Numbered from the stretch's first letter, positions 44,829-53,698 are shown. The stretch: DNA of 64,000 nt from Acinetobacter sp. NIPH 2100 (GCF_000369805.1 NZ_KB850224.1:1730262-1794261); one strand, 5' to 3'. Numbers and translations: made by a program. The notes: generated from the sequence alone by a model not told the origin.

Positions 44829-46778
44829 ATGCGATTTCAATTTCTTGCGGGTATGTTACTTGGGTTAAGTAGTACCGCATGGGCTGCTGGAGAGTTTCTG
44901 CCGCCTGATCAAGCTTTTAAGTTTCAAGCAAGTTCCATTTCTAAAGACAAAGCAGAGTTAAAATGGGATATTGTGCCTCATTATTACCTTTATCATGATC
45001 AATTCAAAGTAAGTGTAAATGGTAAAAATATTGATCTAAATTTACCAAAGGGAACAGAAAAAGATGATCCAACTTTTGGTATCACGGATGTTCATTATAA
45101 CAACGTAACCGCACAATTTGAGGTGCAGCCAAATCAGCAATATAAGGTTCAATGGCAAGGCTGTGCTGAAGATGGATTATGTTATCCCGTACAACGGACA
45201 ACCATTCAGACTGACGATGCGGGCTTATTACCACAGCTAAAGCATAAAGAACCTCAAGCGAATTTGACACTTTTAGCACAAGCACCGACAAAATCGAATC
45301 AGTCTTTAGATCGGTCAATTGATGCAGTTGATACTCAAATGGGTAAAGCTTCTGTAACCTCTTTAACTGCTGACCGAACTGAAGAAGATCAGCAAATTGA
45401 GACGGTATCAAGTTCAGAAGAATTGAAGCCCGTATCAGAGGCAGAAACGATTAATCCAGCGTCTAAATCAGATTCTTCCTCTGAGTCGCAATCGATTTCA
45501 GGACAATCACTAAAAAAAGACTGGAATAACGACCAATTTTTCCTTCATTTATTATCCAGTCAAACGGTTTGGCTCAATCTTATTGTTTTCTTAGGTTTTG
45601 GCATATTATTGGCATTTTTACCCTGTTCATTGCCTTTAATTCCGATTCTTTCCGGTATTTTAGTACAGCAAAATAAAGGGCATCGGGCGGCACTGATCGC
45701 CATGACCTTTGTGCTGAGTATGGCATTGGTCTATGCCATGATGGGTGTCGTGGTATCACAGCTTGGTTTTAATATTCAACGCTGGTTCCAAAATCCTATT
45801 TTTATTGGCCTGTTTGTTTTGATGTTCATTGTTTTTGCATTGAATCTATTTGGTCTCTATCAATTGTCTTTACCTCAAGCTTTATTACAGCGTTTGGATC
45901 GGATTCAACAAGCTCAAAAAGGTGGGACTTTGGTTGGGGCTGGGGTGATGGGCGCCGTATCTGCTTTAATTGTAGGTCCATGTATGAGTGCTCCACTTGC
46001 TGGTGCTTTACTGTATGTTTCACAACTGGAACAGGGCTTATTAGGTGGATTTTATTTATTTATTATGGGTTTGGGGATCGGAATCCCGCTCTTTATTGCC
46101 AGTGTTTTTGGGGCGAAGTATCTCCCTAAGCCTGGGTTATGGATGGAACGACTGAAATTCAGCTTCGGTTTTGTCATGTTGGCCATGGCAGTTTATTTTG
46201 CACGGCCATTATTGCCCAATGTGATCTATTATTCTGTTTTTGCGATTATTTTAATCGCAGCGGCGGGTTATTTAATTAATATTTCGTGTCATATCGCAAA
46301 GTTGTCTGTTCGAATTTTGATGTTCATTTTAATTGGTGCTGTAGCAGCCAGTGGTATTTGGCAAGCACATTTCGCAATATCGACTTTTAATCAGCAACAA
46401 GCGCAGGTTTTGCATGCATGGATCGTAGTCAAAAATAAACAAGAGCTGCAACAGGCTTTAGCTGATCATGCTGATCAACTGGTATTGATCGATGTCTATG
46501 CAGATTGGTGTGCAGCGTGCCAGCCCATTAAACGGGATGTGATTCCTTCACAACAAGTACAGCTCGCGATTGCAAATATTGTGAGGATCAAACTGGATTT
46601 AACTCATTATGAAGCATCGCAAGACACTATCTTAAAAGAGCGTCAAATTTTAGGTCCTCCAACCGTTTTATTTTTGAATAAAGCGCATGAGGAACAGCGG
46701 GATTTACGTTTAACAGGAACATTTACTGCAAATCAACTGGTTCAAAATATAAAACAGTTAGTTGAGCAAGAATCATGA
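44829..46778 (+). CDS. dsbD: Thiol:disulfide interchange protein DsbD
   Basis: Passes electrons from cytoplasmic thioredoxin across the membrane to periplasmic Dsb proteins. The 649-residue precursor has a signal peptide ending near AWA-AGE (about 20). The periplasmic alpha domain has Cys112 and Cys118, the membrane domain has Cys266 in LPCSLPLIP and Cys385 in GPCMSAP, and the C-terminal thioredoxin domain has WCAAC near 560. A hydrophilic linker of about 100 residues (130-230), rich in Ser, Glu and Gln, makes it longer than E. coli DsbD. ATG 44829 was chosen over a TTG at 44808 because it begins the signal peptide. The last bases overlap the next gene. Confidence 0.92.
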   Translation: MRFQFLAGMLLGLSSTAWAAGEFLPPDQAFKFQASSISKDKAELKWDIVPHYYLYHDQFKVSVNGKNIDLNLPKGTEKDDPTFGITDVHYNNVTAQFEVQPNQQYKVQWQGCAEDGLCYPVQRTTIQTDDAGLLPQLKHKEPQANLTLLAQAPTKSNQSLDRSIDAVDTQMGKASVTSLTADRTEEDQQIETVSSSEELKPVSEAETINPASKSDSSSESQSISGQSLKKDWNNDQFFLHLLSSQTVWLNLIVFLGFGILLAFLPCSLPLIPILSGILVQQNKGHRAALIAMTFVLSMALVYAMMGVVVSQLGFNIQRWFQNPIFIGLFVLMFIVFALNLFGLYQLSLPQALLQRLDRIQQAQKGGTLVGAGVMGAVSALIVGPCMSAPLAGALLYVSQLEQGLLGGFYLFIMGLGIGIPLFIASVFGAKYLPKPGLWMERLKFSFGFVMLAMAVYFARPLLPNVIYYSVFAIILIAAAGYLINISCHIAKLSVRILMFILIGAVAASGIWQAHFAISTFNQQQAQVLHAWIVVKNKQELQQALADHADQLVLIDVYADWCAACQPIKRDVIPSQQVQLAIANIVRIKLDLTHYEASQDTILKERQILGPPTVLFLNKAHEEQRDLRLTGTFTANQLVQNIKQLVEQES

Positions 46779-47623
46779 TGATGTCCTCAGAAGCCTTGCA
46801 TTTGGGTGGGTTTATTTTGCCATGGACATTGTTAATCATTTTGATTGGATGGCTCGCTGTTTTTCTATCTGGGCTTTATTTTAGTCGTCAATATGCATGG
46901 TCAGAAAATGTTTGGCAGCGTTATAAAGATTCGCTCTGGTCAGCGATTTTGGTGGGATTCTTCGCGGCGCGAATGGTTTTTGTCATGATCCATGCCGATG
47001 TCTATTTCGTACATCCAATTGATATGATTAAGATTCAAGATAAAGGTTTTCATCTTTATGCCGGTATTATTGCGGCCTGTCTATGGTTTATTTGGAAAAA
47101 TAGAGACTTAAAACGCACACTGCTGAGCATCAGCCTAGTGGTCTTTTTGGCGATACAATTCGTTGGTGTGGGTGTTATTAAATCCTTTCAAGTCCAATCA
47201 CAGTATCCGGTACTCAGTTTTAATGATTTACGACAACAGCCGCAAGCTTTAACCCAGTTTATTGGACAACCTACAGTGGTTAATTTATGGGCGAGTTGGT
47301 GCCCACCTTGCCATCGTGAAATGCCTGTACTGTATCAAGCGCAACAAGATTATCCGAATATACATTTTGTCATGCTCAATCAGGGCGAATCAGCTGATGC
47401 CATTCAAGATTATTTAAGCCGGCATGAATTTAATTTTAAACATGTACTAACAGACCCCAATGGGGACATGGCGCAACAGATGAATATGTACGGGATGCCA
47501 AGTACCTTATTCTTCAATGCTAAAGGTCAACTTGTAGAAAGGCATATGGGTGAACTCAGTCCTGCAATGCTTAAGCAGTATTTGCAAAAGATTAATCAGC
47601 ATCAGAAGGTGTCATCTCAATGA
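46775..47623 (+). CDS. Lgt-like membrane domain fused to a TlpA-type thioredoxin
   Basis: A 282-residue protein of two parts. Residues about 10-135 form four hydrophobic helices whose sequence around 60-100 resembles the middle of prolipoprotein diacylglyceryl transferase (Lgt): AARMVFVMIHADVYFVHP, then a short segment with GFHLYAG. The periplasmic C-terminal domain (about 145-275) is a TlpA/DsbE thioredoxin with the active site WASWCPPCH (Cys176, Cys179) and the cis-Pro in YGMPSTLFF. The Lgt part is too short to be a complete enzyme. It is coupled to dsbD by an ATGA overlap, so DsbD is its likely electron donor. Combined Lgt-like/TlpA proteins exist in other proteobacteria, with no role that I can state. 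Confidence 0.8.
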   Translation: MMMSSEALHLGGFILPWTLLIILIGWLAVFLSGLYFSRQYAWSENVWQRYKDSLWSAILVGFFAARMVFVMIHADVYFVHPIDMIKIQDKGFHLYAGIIAACLWFIWKNRDLKRTLLSISLVVFLAIQFVGVGVIKSFQVQSQYPVLSFNDLRQQPQALTQFIGQPTVVNLWASWCPPCHREMPVLYQAQQDYPNIHFVMLNQGESADAIQDYLSRHEFNFKHVLTDPNGDMAQQMNMYGMPSTLFFNAKGQLVERHMGELSPAMLKQYLQKINQHQKVSSQ

Positions 47624-48366
47624 ACCGAAATTTTAAATTTTTAGCAGGTTTAGCACTGAGCTTATCTACTGCTCAGGTATTTGCCGCAGTTCCGACAATT
47701 AAGCAAAAACTGGAAAAAGAAGGATTCACCTTTGTTAAGCAAATTGAAGCGCCTGCTCAAATGACAGGTTGGGCAGGACATATGCAACAGAATCCAGCAA
47801 CGGTGTTTATTTCGAATGATAACAAATATTATATTATTGGCGATTTACATAATGCCAAAGGCGATAATTTAACGGTCGATGCGCTGAATAAACATGTAAA
47901 GCAATCTGTTTTGGATGATGTATGGAAAAGTCTAGCGCAATCTGCGTGGATCCAAGATGGAAGTGTCAAAGCACCACGGATTATTTATGTGTTCTCAGAT
48001 CCCAATTGTCCTTATTGTCACGCTTTTTGGGAAAAAGCACGTCCGTATGTGAAAGCGGGTAAGGTGCAATTACGCCATATTCAGGTCGGGGTGATTCGAC
48101 CTGAAAGTCGAGGGCAGGCAGCAACACTTTTGGCTGCTTCTAATCCGCAACAAGTGTTTGAAGCATTTAATGCAGCTAAAGGTAAACAAAAACTAAAAGA
48201 ATTAAAGCCCATTCCAGCTCATCTCGCTGAAAAATTAGAACGTAATGAAGAAATGATGAATAAATATGGGTTTTATGCCACACCTGCTTTAATCTGGAAA
48301 AATAGTCAAGGTAAACTGGAAACAGCTCAAGGATTGCCTAAAGACTTAAAAGGTATTTTTGAATAG
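47620..48366 (+). CDS. dsbG: DsbG/DsbC-type periplasmic thiol:disulfide isomerase
   Basis: A 248-residue secreted protein. The signal peptide ends near VFA-AVP (about 23). An N-terminal dimerisation domain (about 24-90) precedes a thioredoxin domain with the active site FSDPNCPYCHAFW (CPYC near 129-132) and a cis-Pro in FYATPALIW. Such proteins are kept reduced by DsbD. It overlaps the preceding gene by four bases, so dsbD, the Lgt-like/TlpA gene and this gene form one coupled operon. DsbC cannot be excluded, but length and motif favour DsbG. Confidence 0.88.
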   Translation: MNRNFKFLAGLALSLSTAQVFAAVPTIKQKLEKEGFTFVKQIEAPAQMTGWAGHMQQNPATVFISNDNKYYIIGDLHNAKGDNLTVDALNKHVKQSVLDDVWKSLAQSAWIQDGSVKAPRIIYVFSDPNCPYCHAFWEKARPYVKAGKVQLRHIQVGVIRPESRGQAATLLAASNPQQVFEAFNAAKGKQKLKELKPIPAHLAEKLERNEEMMNKYGFYATPALIWKNSQGKLETAQGLPKDLKGIFE

Positions 48367-48390
48367 ATCGAATCCATGAAGTTATAGATA

Positions 48391-48420
48391 TAAACAGGAC
48401 GTTCGAAAACGTCCTGTTTA
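48391..48420. terminator. Bidirectional hairpin terminator
   Basis: A perfect 13-bp stem (arms 48391-48403 and 48408-48420, core ACAGGACGT/ACGTCCTGT) with a CGAA loop. The T-tract is short on both sides. It lies between the dsb operon and the convergent acyl-CoA dehydrogenase. Confidence 0.75.
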
Positions 48421-48447
48421 TAATTCATTCTATGGTGTAAGAAAAAA

Positions 48448-49647
48448 TTACTTCAGTTCGCTTGATGATTTACCGAGTTCACGACGCGCAATAATCAATT
48501 GCTGAATTTGCTGTGTCCCTTCAAAAATATCCAAGATTTTCGAATCTCGTGCCCATTTTTCAAGTAACTCATCTTCACTGTAGCCAACACTCGCGGCTAG
48601 TTCGACACATTTCAAGGTAATCTCACTACCAATACGACCAGCTTTGGCTTTGGCGATTGAAGCTTCTTTAGAGTTGGGTTGTTTATTATCTGCCATCCAA
48701 CAGGCTTTTAGAGTGAGCAAGCGTGCTGCTTCCCATTCAGCTTCCAGACGGTAAATTTGTGCTGCCAAATTTGAAGTTTGTAGATAAGGCGTTTTATAGT
48801 CCGCATCAAGTTGATCTTTAAAAATCTCTTTAATACGTTCCAATGATGCCTTGGCACAACCTACAGCCATTGCGGCTACCAGCGGACGAGTGTTGTCAAA
48901 GGTCTCCATCACGCCAGCGAACCCTTTTTTTACATCGATTTCAGGGTTGCCGAGTAAGTTTGCTGCTGGAACACGACAGTCAATAAAGCTGATCACCGCA
49001 GTATCAGAGGCTTTAATGCCCAGTTTGTGTTCTAGACGCTCGACTTTCATGCCAGGCGTTCCTTTTTCCACAACAAAGGATTTAATAGCAGCACGGCCTA
49101 AGCTTTTATCGAGTGTTGCCCATACCACAACACAGTCAGCGCGTTCACCACAGGTTACGAAGATTTTCTCTCCGTTAATAATATAGTCATCGCCATCTTT
49201 GGTTGCTGTTGTACGAATTGCTGCTGAGTCTGAGCCACAACCAGGTTCAGTAATTGCCATGGCTGCCCATTTGCCTTTGAAGCGTTCTAATTGTTCGTCA
49301 TTTGCAACAGCACCGATTGCTGAGTTACCCAAGCCTTGACGTGGCATCGCAAGCAAAAAAGCAGTATCACCATAACATAATTCAAATACGCCTAAAGCTG
49401 CAGACATATTGGCACCATTTTGGATACCTGTCGTATCAGCTCCACGCTTACCTAAAGCAGTTGAACTTGTTGCATTATCCGAACCTTCATTAAAGCCATC
49501 CAGTAATGAAGCCAACATATCCAGTTCTTTTGGATAGGCGTGTTCAGCTTTGTCGTATTTACGAGAAATTGGACGGAAGACATTTAAAGCGACTTCATGT
49601 GCCTGATCGACCATCAATTTAAATTTTTTAGGGTTTTGCAAATTCAT
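48448..49647 (-). CDS. Acyl-CoA dehydrogenase
   Basis: A 399-residue flavoenzyme of fatty acid oxidation. It has the ACAD signature AITEPGCGSDSAAIRTTA near 135, a second flavin segment KIFVTCGERAD, and the C-terminal IFEGTQQIQQ, which includes the catalytic Glu. I chose ATG 49647 because AGGAA precedes it; the open frame extends to 49785 across the end of the previous gene, which is not plausible as coding. It lies 28 bases after another acyl-CoA dehydrogenase gene on the same strand, forming a two-gene unit. Chain-length preference is not evident. Confidence 0.9.
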   Translation of the reverse strand: MNLQNPKKFKLMVDQAHEVALNVFRPISRKYDKAEHAYPKELDMLASLLDGFNEGSDNATSSTALGKRGADTTGIQNGANMSAALGVFELCYGDTAFLLAMPRQGLGNSAIGAVANDEQLERFKGKWAAMAITEPGCGSDSAAIRTTATKDGDDYIINGEKIFVTCGERADCVVVWATLDKSLGRAAIKSFVVEKGTPGMKVERLEHKLGIKASDTAVISFIDCRVPAANLLGNPEIDVKKGFAGVMETFDNTRPLVAAMAVGCAKASLERIKEIFKDQLDADYKTPYLQTSNLAAQIYRLEAEWEAARLLTLKACWMADNKQPNSKEASIAKAKAGRIGSEITLKCVELAASVGYSEDELLEKWARDSKILDIFEGTQQIQQLIIARRELGKSSSELK

Positions 49648-49675
49648 GCTGATAATTCCTTTAATTTGTGGACGA

Positions 49676-50971
49676 TTAAGCGTGTAAACCAGAGTGCATG
49701 ACCGCAGTTGCACGCAGGTCGCGATACCAACGCTCAACAGGGTGCTCTTTGGTAAAACCATGACCACCGAGGATTTGCACACCATCGTTACCTATTTTCA
49801 TTGATTTTTCGGCACAGAGTAGGCGAGCTAAATAAGCTTCACGATGGAAACTTTGACCTGCTTCAGCCAAACTTGCGGCATTTAAAACCAGCATGCGCAT
49901 TGCATCAATTTCAATGGCCATATCTGCAATCATGAATGCTACGCTTTGACGATGTGAGATTGGTTCACCGAAAGCCGTACGCTCATTGGCATATTTAATA
50001 CAGTATTCTTTCACTGCCTCACATGTGCCTATTGTCATTGCACACCACATCAAATTGCCTAAATCGACAAATGCACTATAGTCAAAATCGGTATCACCCA
50101 AACGTAATGCAGGTGTTTGGTTGAATTGTAATGTTGCTGTTTCCGCTGCTTTTAAACCCATTGCTGGATTTGCTTTGATGGCAATACTTTCATTGGATTG
50201 CACTACGAAAATATCAGGCTGACCATTGAATTCTGCACTGACAAGAAAGACATCCGCCGTATCACCTAAAATCACTAAGGTTTTTTCACCAGTGACATAG
50301 AATTGCCCGTTAGCTTCCGTCGCTTTGGTCTTTAATTGAAACGGGTTAAATGCAGGTGTTGCTTCTTGAAAAGCAAAACTTGCTGTTACATCGGTATCTT
50401 CTGCAAACACAGGTAAATACATAGATTGGACTTGGGTTGAACCCCAGCGTGTAATTGCATTAATCACGCTGAAAGTGCTGAGTAAACCTGCGGTTAAACT
50501 AAAATCACCTTTTGCTAAACTTTCAGCAATCAAGATATTACTGACGATGTTTTGTTCTGCGGCTACACCACCCAATGCTTCTGGTAGTGCATAATAATTT
50601 AAGCCGAGATCGACCAAATGTTGCCAAAGCTCTTCTGGAAATTCAGCATTGTGATCTGCATTGTGTGCTAATGCATATAAAACTTCTTCAGCAAATTTTG
50701 ACATGGCATCAGCTGTCATTTTCTGCTCGTCAGTTAAACTTAGATCAAATAAATTTTTGTTAACTTGATTTGGGAGACGCTGTTTATCGATCGGTTGCGG
50801 CTTAAACGCTTTCTGTGTTTTTGTAAGTACTTTAAAGCCTGTTTTTGAACCTTGATATAATGATTTCTCTACAAATTTTCTTAATTTGAGTTGATCAAGC
50901 ACTTCGCTTCCTGCAAGTTTTGTGATCAAAGATAGCCCAAAACCTTGAGCCTTATTCATCATATTCGACAT
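49676..50971 (-). CDS. Acyl-CoA dehydrogenase family protein with altered C-terminal active-site motif
   Basis: A 431-residue ACAD-family protein, first of a two-gene unit. An N-terminal extension of about 75 residues precedes the ACAD fold. The middle domain has FAFQEATPAFNPF in place of the usual TEPxAGSD motif, and the C-terminal domain has QILGGHGFTKEHPVERWYRDLR. The segment where most ACADs have YEGT reads VMHSG, so the usual catalytic Glu is replaced by His. It could use a base elsewhere, as some ACADs do, or be a non-dehydrogenase partner of the next gene. Confidence 0.82.
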   Translation of the reverse strand: MSNMMNKAQGFGLSLITKLAGSEVLDQLKLRKFVEKSLYQGSKTGFKVLTKTQKAFKPQPIDKQRLPNQVNKNLFDLSLTDEQKMTADAMSKFAEEVLYALAHNADHNAEFPEELWQHLVDLGLNYYALPEALGGVAAEQNIVSNILIAESLAKGDFSLTAGLLSTFSVINAITRWGSTQVQSMYLPVFAEDTDVTASFAFQEATPAFNPFQLKTKATEANGQFYVTGEKTLVILGDTADVFLVSAEFNGQPDIFVVQSNESIAIKANPAMGLKAAETATLQFNQTPALRLGDTDFDYSAFVDLGNLMWCAMTIGTCEAVKEYCIKYANERTAFGEPISHRQSVAFMIADMAIEIDAMRMLVLNAASLAEAGQSFHREAYLARLLCAEKSMKIGNDGVQILGGHGFTKEHPVERWYRDLRATAVMHSGLHA

Positions 50972-51189
50972 GATTTTATCCTAGAGGATGGTTGTAAATT
51001 TATGCTGACATGCTCCTGATAAAAAAACTATGTCTTCTTTGACGTGCTGATTGGAGAAAGATAAAGGGTAAAGGAGTTGGTTTTTGTTTTGTATTTAATT
51101 GTTTTTTATAACTTAAAAAAAATGTTGGAAAAATATTTATTTTTAAAATTGACCTAAATGACAGTGCGTTGATGTGATTGAATCGTTGC

Positions 51190-51229
51190 ATGATCACTAG
51201 GTCATATCGCATCCACTCACAGTGATCAT
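51190..51229. promoter_or_regulatory. Candidate operator upstream of the acyl-CoA dehydrogenase genes
   Basis: ATGATCACT (51190-51198) and AGTGATCAT (51221-51229) are perfect inverted repeats across 22 bases. Each arm includes the palindrome TGATCA. A third related GATCAT occurs near 51271. No adjacent regulator gene is present. Confidence 0.45.
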
Positions 51230-51456
51230 AGTTTTAGATTAGATGTGTTTACTAGAGTTGATGAATAAACGATCATCGCTCAAATCATTCTAGATTTCAC
51301 ATCATAAGCGATCTGAATATATTGCAGAGTAAAGAATTTTAAATATGGCTGTTGGAATGCATGGTTGAGAATGATATTGGATTCAGTCTCACGATACACT
51401 GTCTTAAAATCACAGTCATCCCTTGGCATCTTCATTTTAAAAACTTAGATTGAGTA

Positions 51457-51483
51457 CCTTCCTTCATACAGCTTGAAGGAAGG
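51457..51483. repeat. 9-bp inverted repeat after the MFS gene
   Basis: CCTTCCTTC and GAAGGAAGG are separated by nine bases. It lies just beyond the stop of the MFS gene. There is no T-run on the minus strand, so it would be an atypical terminator. Confidence 0.45.
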
Positions 51484-51496
51484 AAAATTGTAAGAA

Positions 51497-52909
51497 TTAG
51501 CTGAGTTGTTCGTGTTTGATGCTTTCACGATAATATTTGCAGCCTTTGTAGAGCAGAACTACACCCACTGCACCTGCAACTGCATTTACAATCGAGATGG
51601 AGTTACCCACCATCAATGTGTTTTGAAAATATTTATCTGTTAATAGCGCAACAGCAGTGGTACCTACACCTAAAGCAATCAAATTTGAAACAAGTAGAAA
51701 TTTTGCTGAGACCTGTGCACGTAGTTGATTGGGGGTGAGCATTTGAGTAGCAGCAGCGGATGCAGGAATCGGAAAGGTCGAAAAAAACATGGCCACAAAA
51801 ATTAAGGCAAATGATAGATACATGTTATCGACTTGGGTAAATAGTACGCTAGGAATAATCAGCGCTGCGCAGCCGATCATTCCTGCTCGAATAGCAGCAT
51901 CGCTATAGCCTTTTTTAGAGAAATGATCGATGAGCCATCCGCAAAATAGTGCTCCAGCAGTGTTTGCAATCAAAATAATGCTACCTAAAATATAGCCTGT
52001 TTGACTGGCATCTAGGCCAAAGTGTCGCATGTAAAATGCAGGTGCCCATCCAAGCAGCGAATACAGCATCATGGTATAGAATGAGAAACCAATAAAGTGA
52101 CAAAAGAAGGTCTTTTTATGGGTTTTGATAAAGGCAATAGAGTTTTTAAATGATGCTTGGATCACCTGACCATTTTGATCGACTTTTAAGCCTTTTCGTA
52201 TAGGTTCCTTTACCGTCAAAATCATAACTAAGGCGAGCAAAACGCCTGGAAGCCCCACGATAAAGAAGGTGAGTTGCCAGGTTTTTAATTGACCAATGAC
52301 GGGTAGGATGACTGAATCAATATTTTTTAAAAGACTGATCACATAACCGCCAATTAAAAAAGCTAAACCAGAGCCAATAAAAGCACCAATGGCATATAGA
52401 CCTAATGCACGTCCTAACTTCTCTTTGGGGAATAAATCGGTCACGATAGAGTAAAAAGCGGGGGATAATGCAGCTTCACCAGCACCTACACCTAATCTAG
52501 CAAGAAACATCTGAGCAAAGTTTTTGCTTAAACCACATGCTGCTGTCGCTAGACTCCAAAATGCAATCCCGATGGAAATAATCTTAATTCGTGATTTTTT
52601 ATCAGCAAGGGCAGCAATGGGGATGCCCATAAATGCATAGAACAACGAAAAAGCTAATCCTTGCAATAAACTAAATTGCGTATCGGTCAGCATCAGGTCA
52701 TGTTTAATGGGTTCTATCATTAAGGATAAAATTTGACGATCTACAAACGAAAGAATATAGGCCAGCATGCAGATCACCACGACATACCATTGGTAGCCAT
52801 AATTTTCGTCGGTCAAATGTGGTTCTGGAGATGTGTGGATCATTTGCTCTGGCAACAGCGCTGTTTTCTGCTCATTCCTGAGCATACTTTCTGGGTGGTT
52901 ATCATTCAT
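51497..52909 (-). CDS. MFS transporter (spinster-like)
   Basis: A 470-residue inner-membrane transporter with about twelve hydrophobic helices. The first helix region has LSFVDRQILSLMIEPIKHDL, typical of the spinster-like anion/acid transporters. The helix 2-3 loop has ALADKKSRIKI in the place of the usual GxxADRxGRR motif. The N-terminal 40 residues are hydrophilic. An operator-like repeat lies upstream. It lies between fatty-acid and phenylacetate genes, so transport of an organic acid is a guess only. Confidence 0.85.
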   Translation of the reverse strand: MNDNHPESMLRNEQKTALLPEQMIHTSPEPHLTDENYGYQWYVVVICMLAYILSFVDRQILSLMIEPIKHDLMLTDTQFSLLQGLAFSLFYAFMGIPIAALADKKSRIKIISIGIAFWSLATAACGLSKNFAQMFLARLGVGAGEAALSPAFYSIVTDLFPKEKLGRALGLYAIGAFIGSGLAFLIGGYVISLLKNIDSVILPVIGQLKTWQLTFFIVGLPGVLLALVMILTVKEPIRKGLKVDQNGQVIQASFKNSIAFIKTHKKTFFCHFIGFSFYTMMLYSLLGWAPAFYMRHFGLDASQTGYILGSIILIANTAGALFCGWLIDHFSKKGYSDAAIRAGMIGCAALIIPSVLFTQVDNMYLSFALIFVAMFFSTFPIPASAAATQMLTPNQLRAQVSAKFLLVSNLIALGVGTTAVALLTDKYFQNTLMVGNSISIVNAVAGAVGVVLLYKGCKYYRESIKHEQLS

Positions 52910-53320
52910 TCTGCATCTTCCTGTGATGACTAGGGTTAAATGATACTAAATAAATTTTATTTATTATAATTTAGTATCAATTTAAGTTTATTTTGTTTTT
53001 TGAATTTTGTACAACGATTAATCTTAAATAAAGCTTAATTTTTTAAATTGGATAGACAAATAGAATGATATTTATTGAAATAGCTATTTATTTTATTTGG
53101 GTATTTAGATCTTTGTTTTTGTTATTATTTGATTTTATTTTTATAAATTTATTGAAATATCATGTTTTTATAAAATGTAAAAAAACATTACTTTGTGTTG
53201 GGAGAGTACTTTGTTTAGAAAATGTGCAGCAGTAATCCGCTATCCTGCTTATTGCTTTAATAAGGGATTTAAGTGATTCGTAATTTTTATATTAAATAAA
53301 TATATGTTTAATTTTTTGGG
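52910..53320. other. AT-rich intergenic region
   Basis: This 411-base stretch is the 5' region of the leftward MFS gene and lies after the leftward DUF1330 gene. It contains the 11-bp inverted repeat at 52941-52979 and a small CTTATT/AATAAG hairpin near 53250. I see no coding frame or RNA gene in it. Confidence 0.5.
52941..52979. promoter_or_regulatory. Candidate operator of the MFS gene
   Basis: TGATACTAAAT (52941-52951) and ATTTAGTATCA (52969-52979) are perfect 11-bp inverted repeats across 17 bases, starting 32 bases before the MFS start codon. This size and position suit a dimeric repressor. Confidence 0.55.
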
Positions 53321-53611
53321 TTAGCTTAATCCTTCCGTTAGAATCACGATATATTCACCTGCTAAATCACGGTGTTTTTTGGCCTGTTGATAGGCATCGC
53401 TACGATACCAATCTTGTGCTTCCTGCATACTGCTAAATTTGATAATTGCAACACCATCACTTTCGATATTTTCCAGAGCAATGGATTGCCCATAAAATAC
53501 AATGGGTTCAGCATTAAAGCCTTGGCTGGCTTGTCGTGCCAATGTTGTATAGGTTTTCATTTCATCTTTGTTTTTTAATTCTTTACGAATAAGAATAATG
53601 TATGCGCTCAT
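53321..53611 (-). CDS. DUF1330 family protein
   Basis: A 96-residue dimeric alpha-beta barrel type protein. The start MSAYIILIRKELKNKDEM and later VIIKFSSMQEAQDWYRSDAYQ-type segment (here AIIKFSSMQEAQDWY) are diagnostic of DUF1330. AGGA precedes ATG 53611; the open frame to 53671 is not conserved in type. It lies 87 bases after paaZ on the same strand, so it may be read with paaZ. Its function is not known. Confidence 0.82.
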   Translation of the reverse strand: MSAYIILIRKELKNKDEMKTYTTLARQASQGFNAEPIVFYGQSIALENIESDGVAIIKFSSMQEAQDWYRSDAYQQAKKHRDLAGEYIVILTEGLS

Positions 53612-53698
53612 GAGGATTCCTGAATTGAATTTAGATGTAACACACCAAATATTGAAGTTGTTGATGGACACCTGATGGTATCCATCAATCTACGTGCT

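Larger units (their letters stand above)
50972..51496. other. Long intergenic region upstream of the acyl-CoA dehydrogenase pair
   Basis: This 525-base AT-rich gap must contain the leftward promoter of the two acyl-CoA dehydrogenase genes. It holds two inverted repeats, at 51190-51229 and 51457-51483, listed separately. A 70-codon leftward frame (51000-51212) has no family features and I do not consider it a gene. Confidence 0.5.

Noticed and set aside
51000..51212. 70-codon leftward frame upstream of the acyl-CoA dehydrogenases
   Set aside because: No ribosome site, atypical composition, and it covers the likely promoter region and an inverted repeat.
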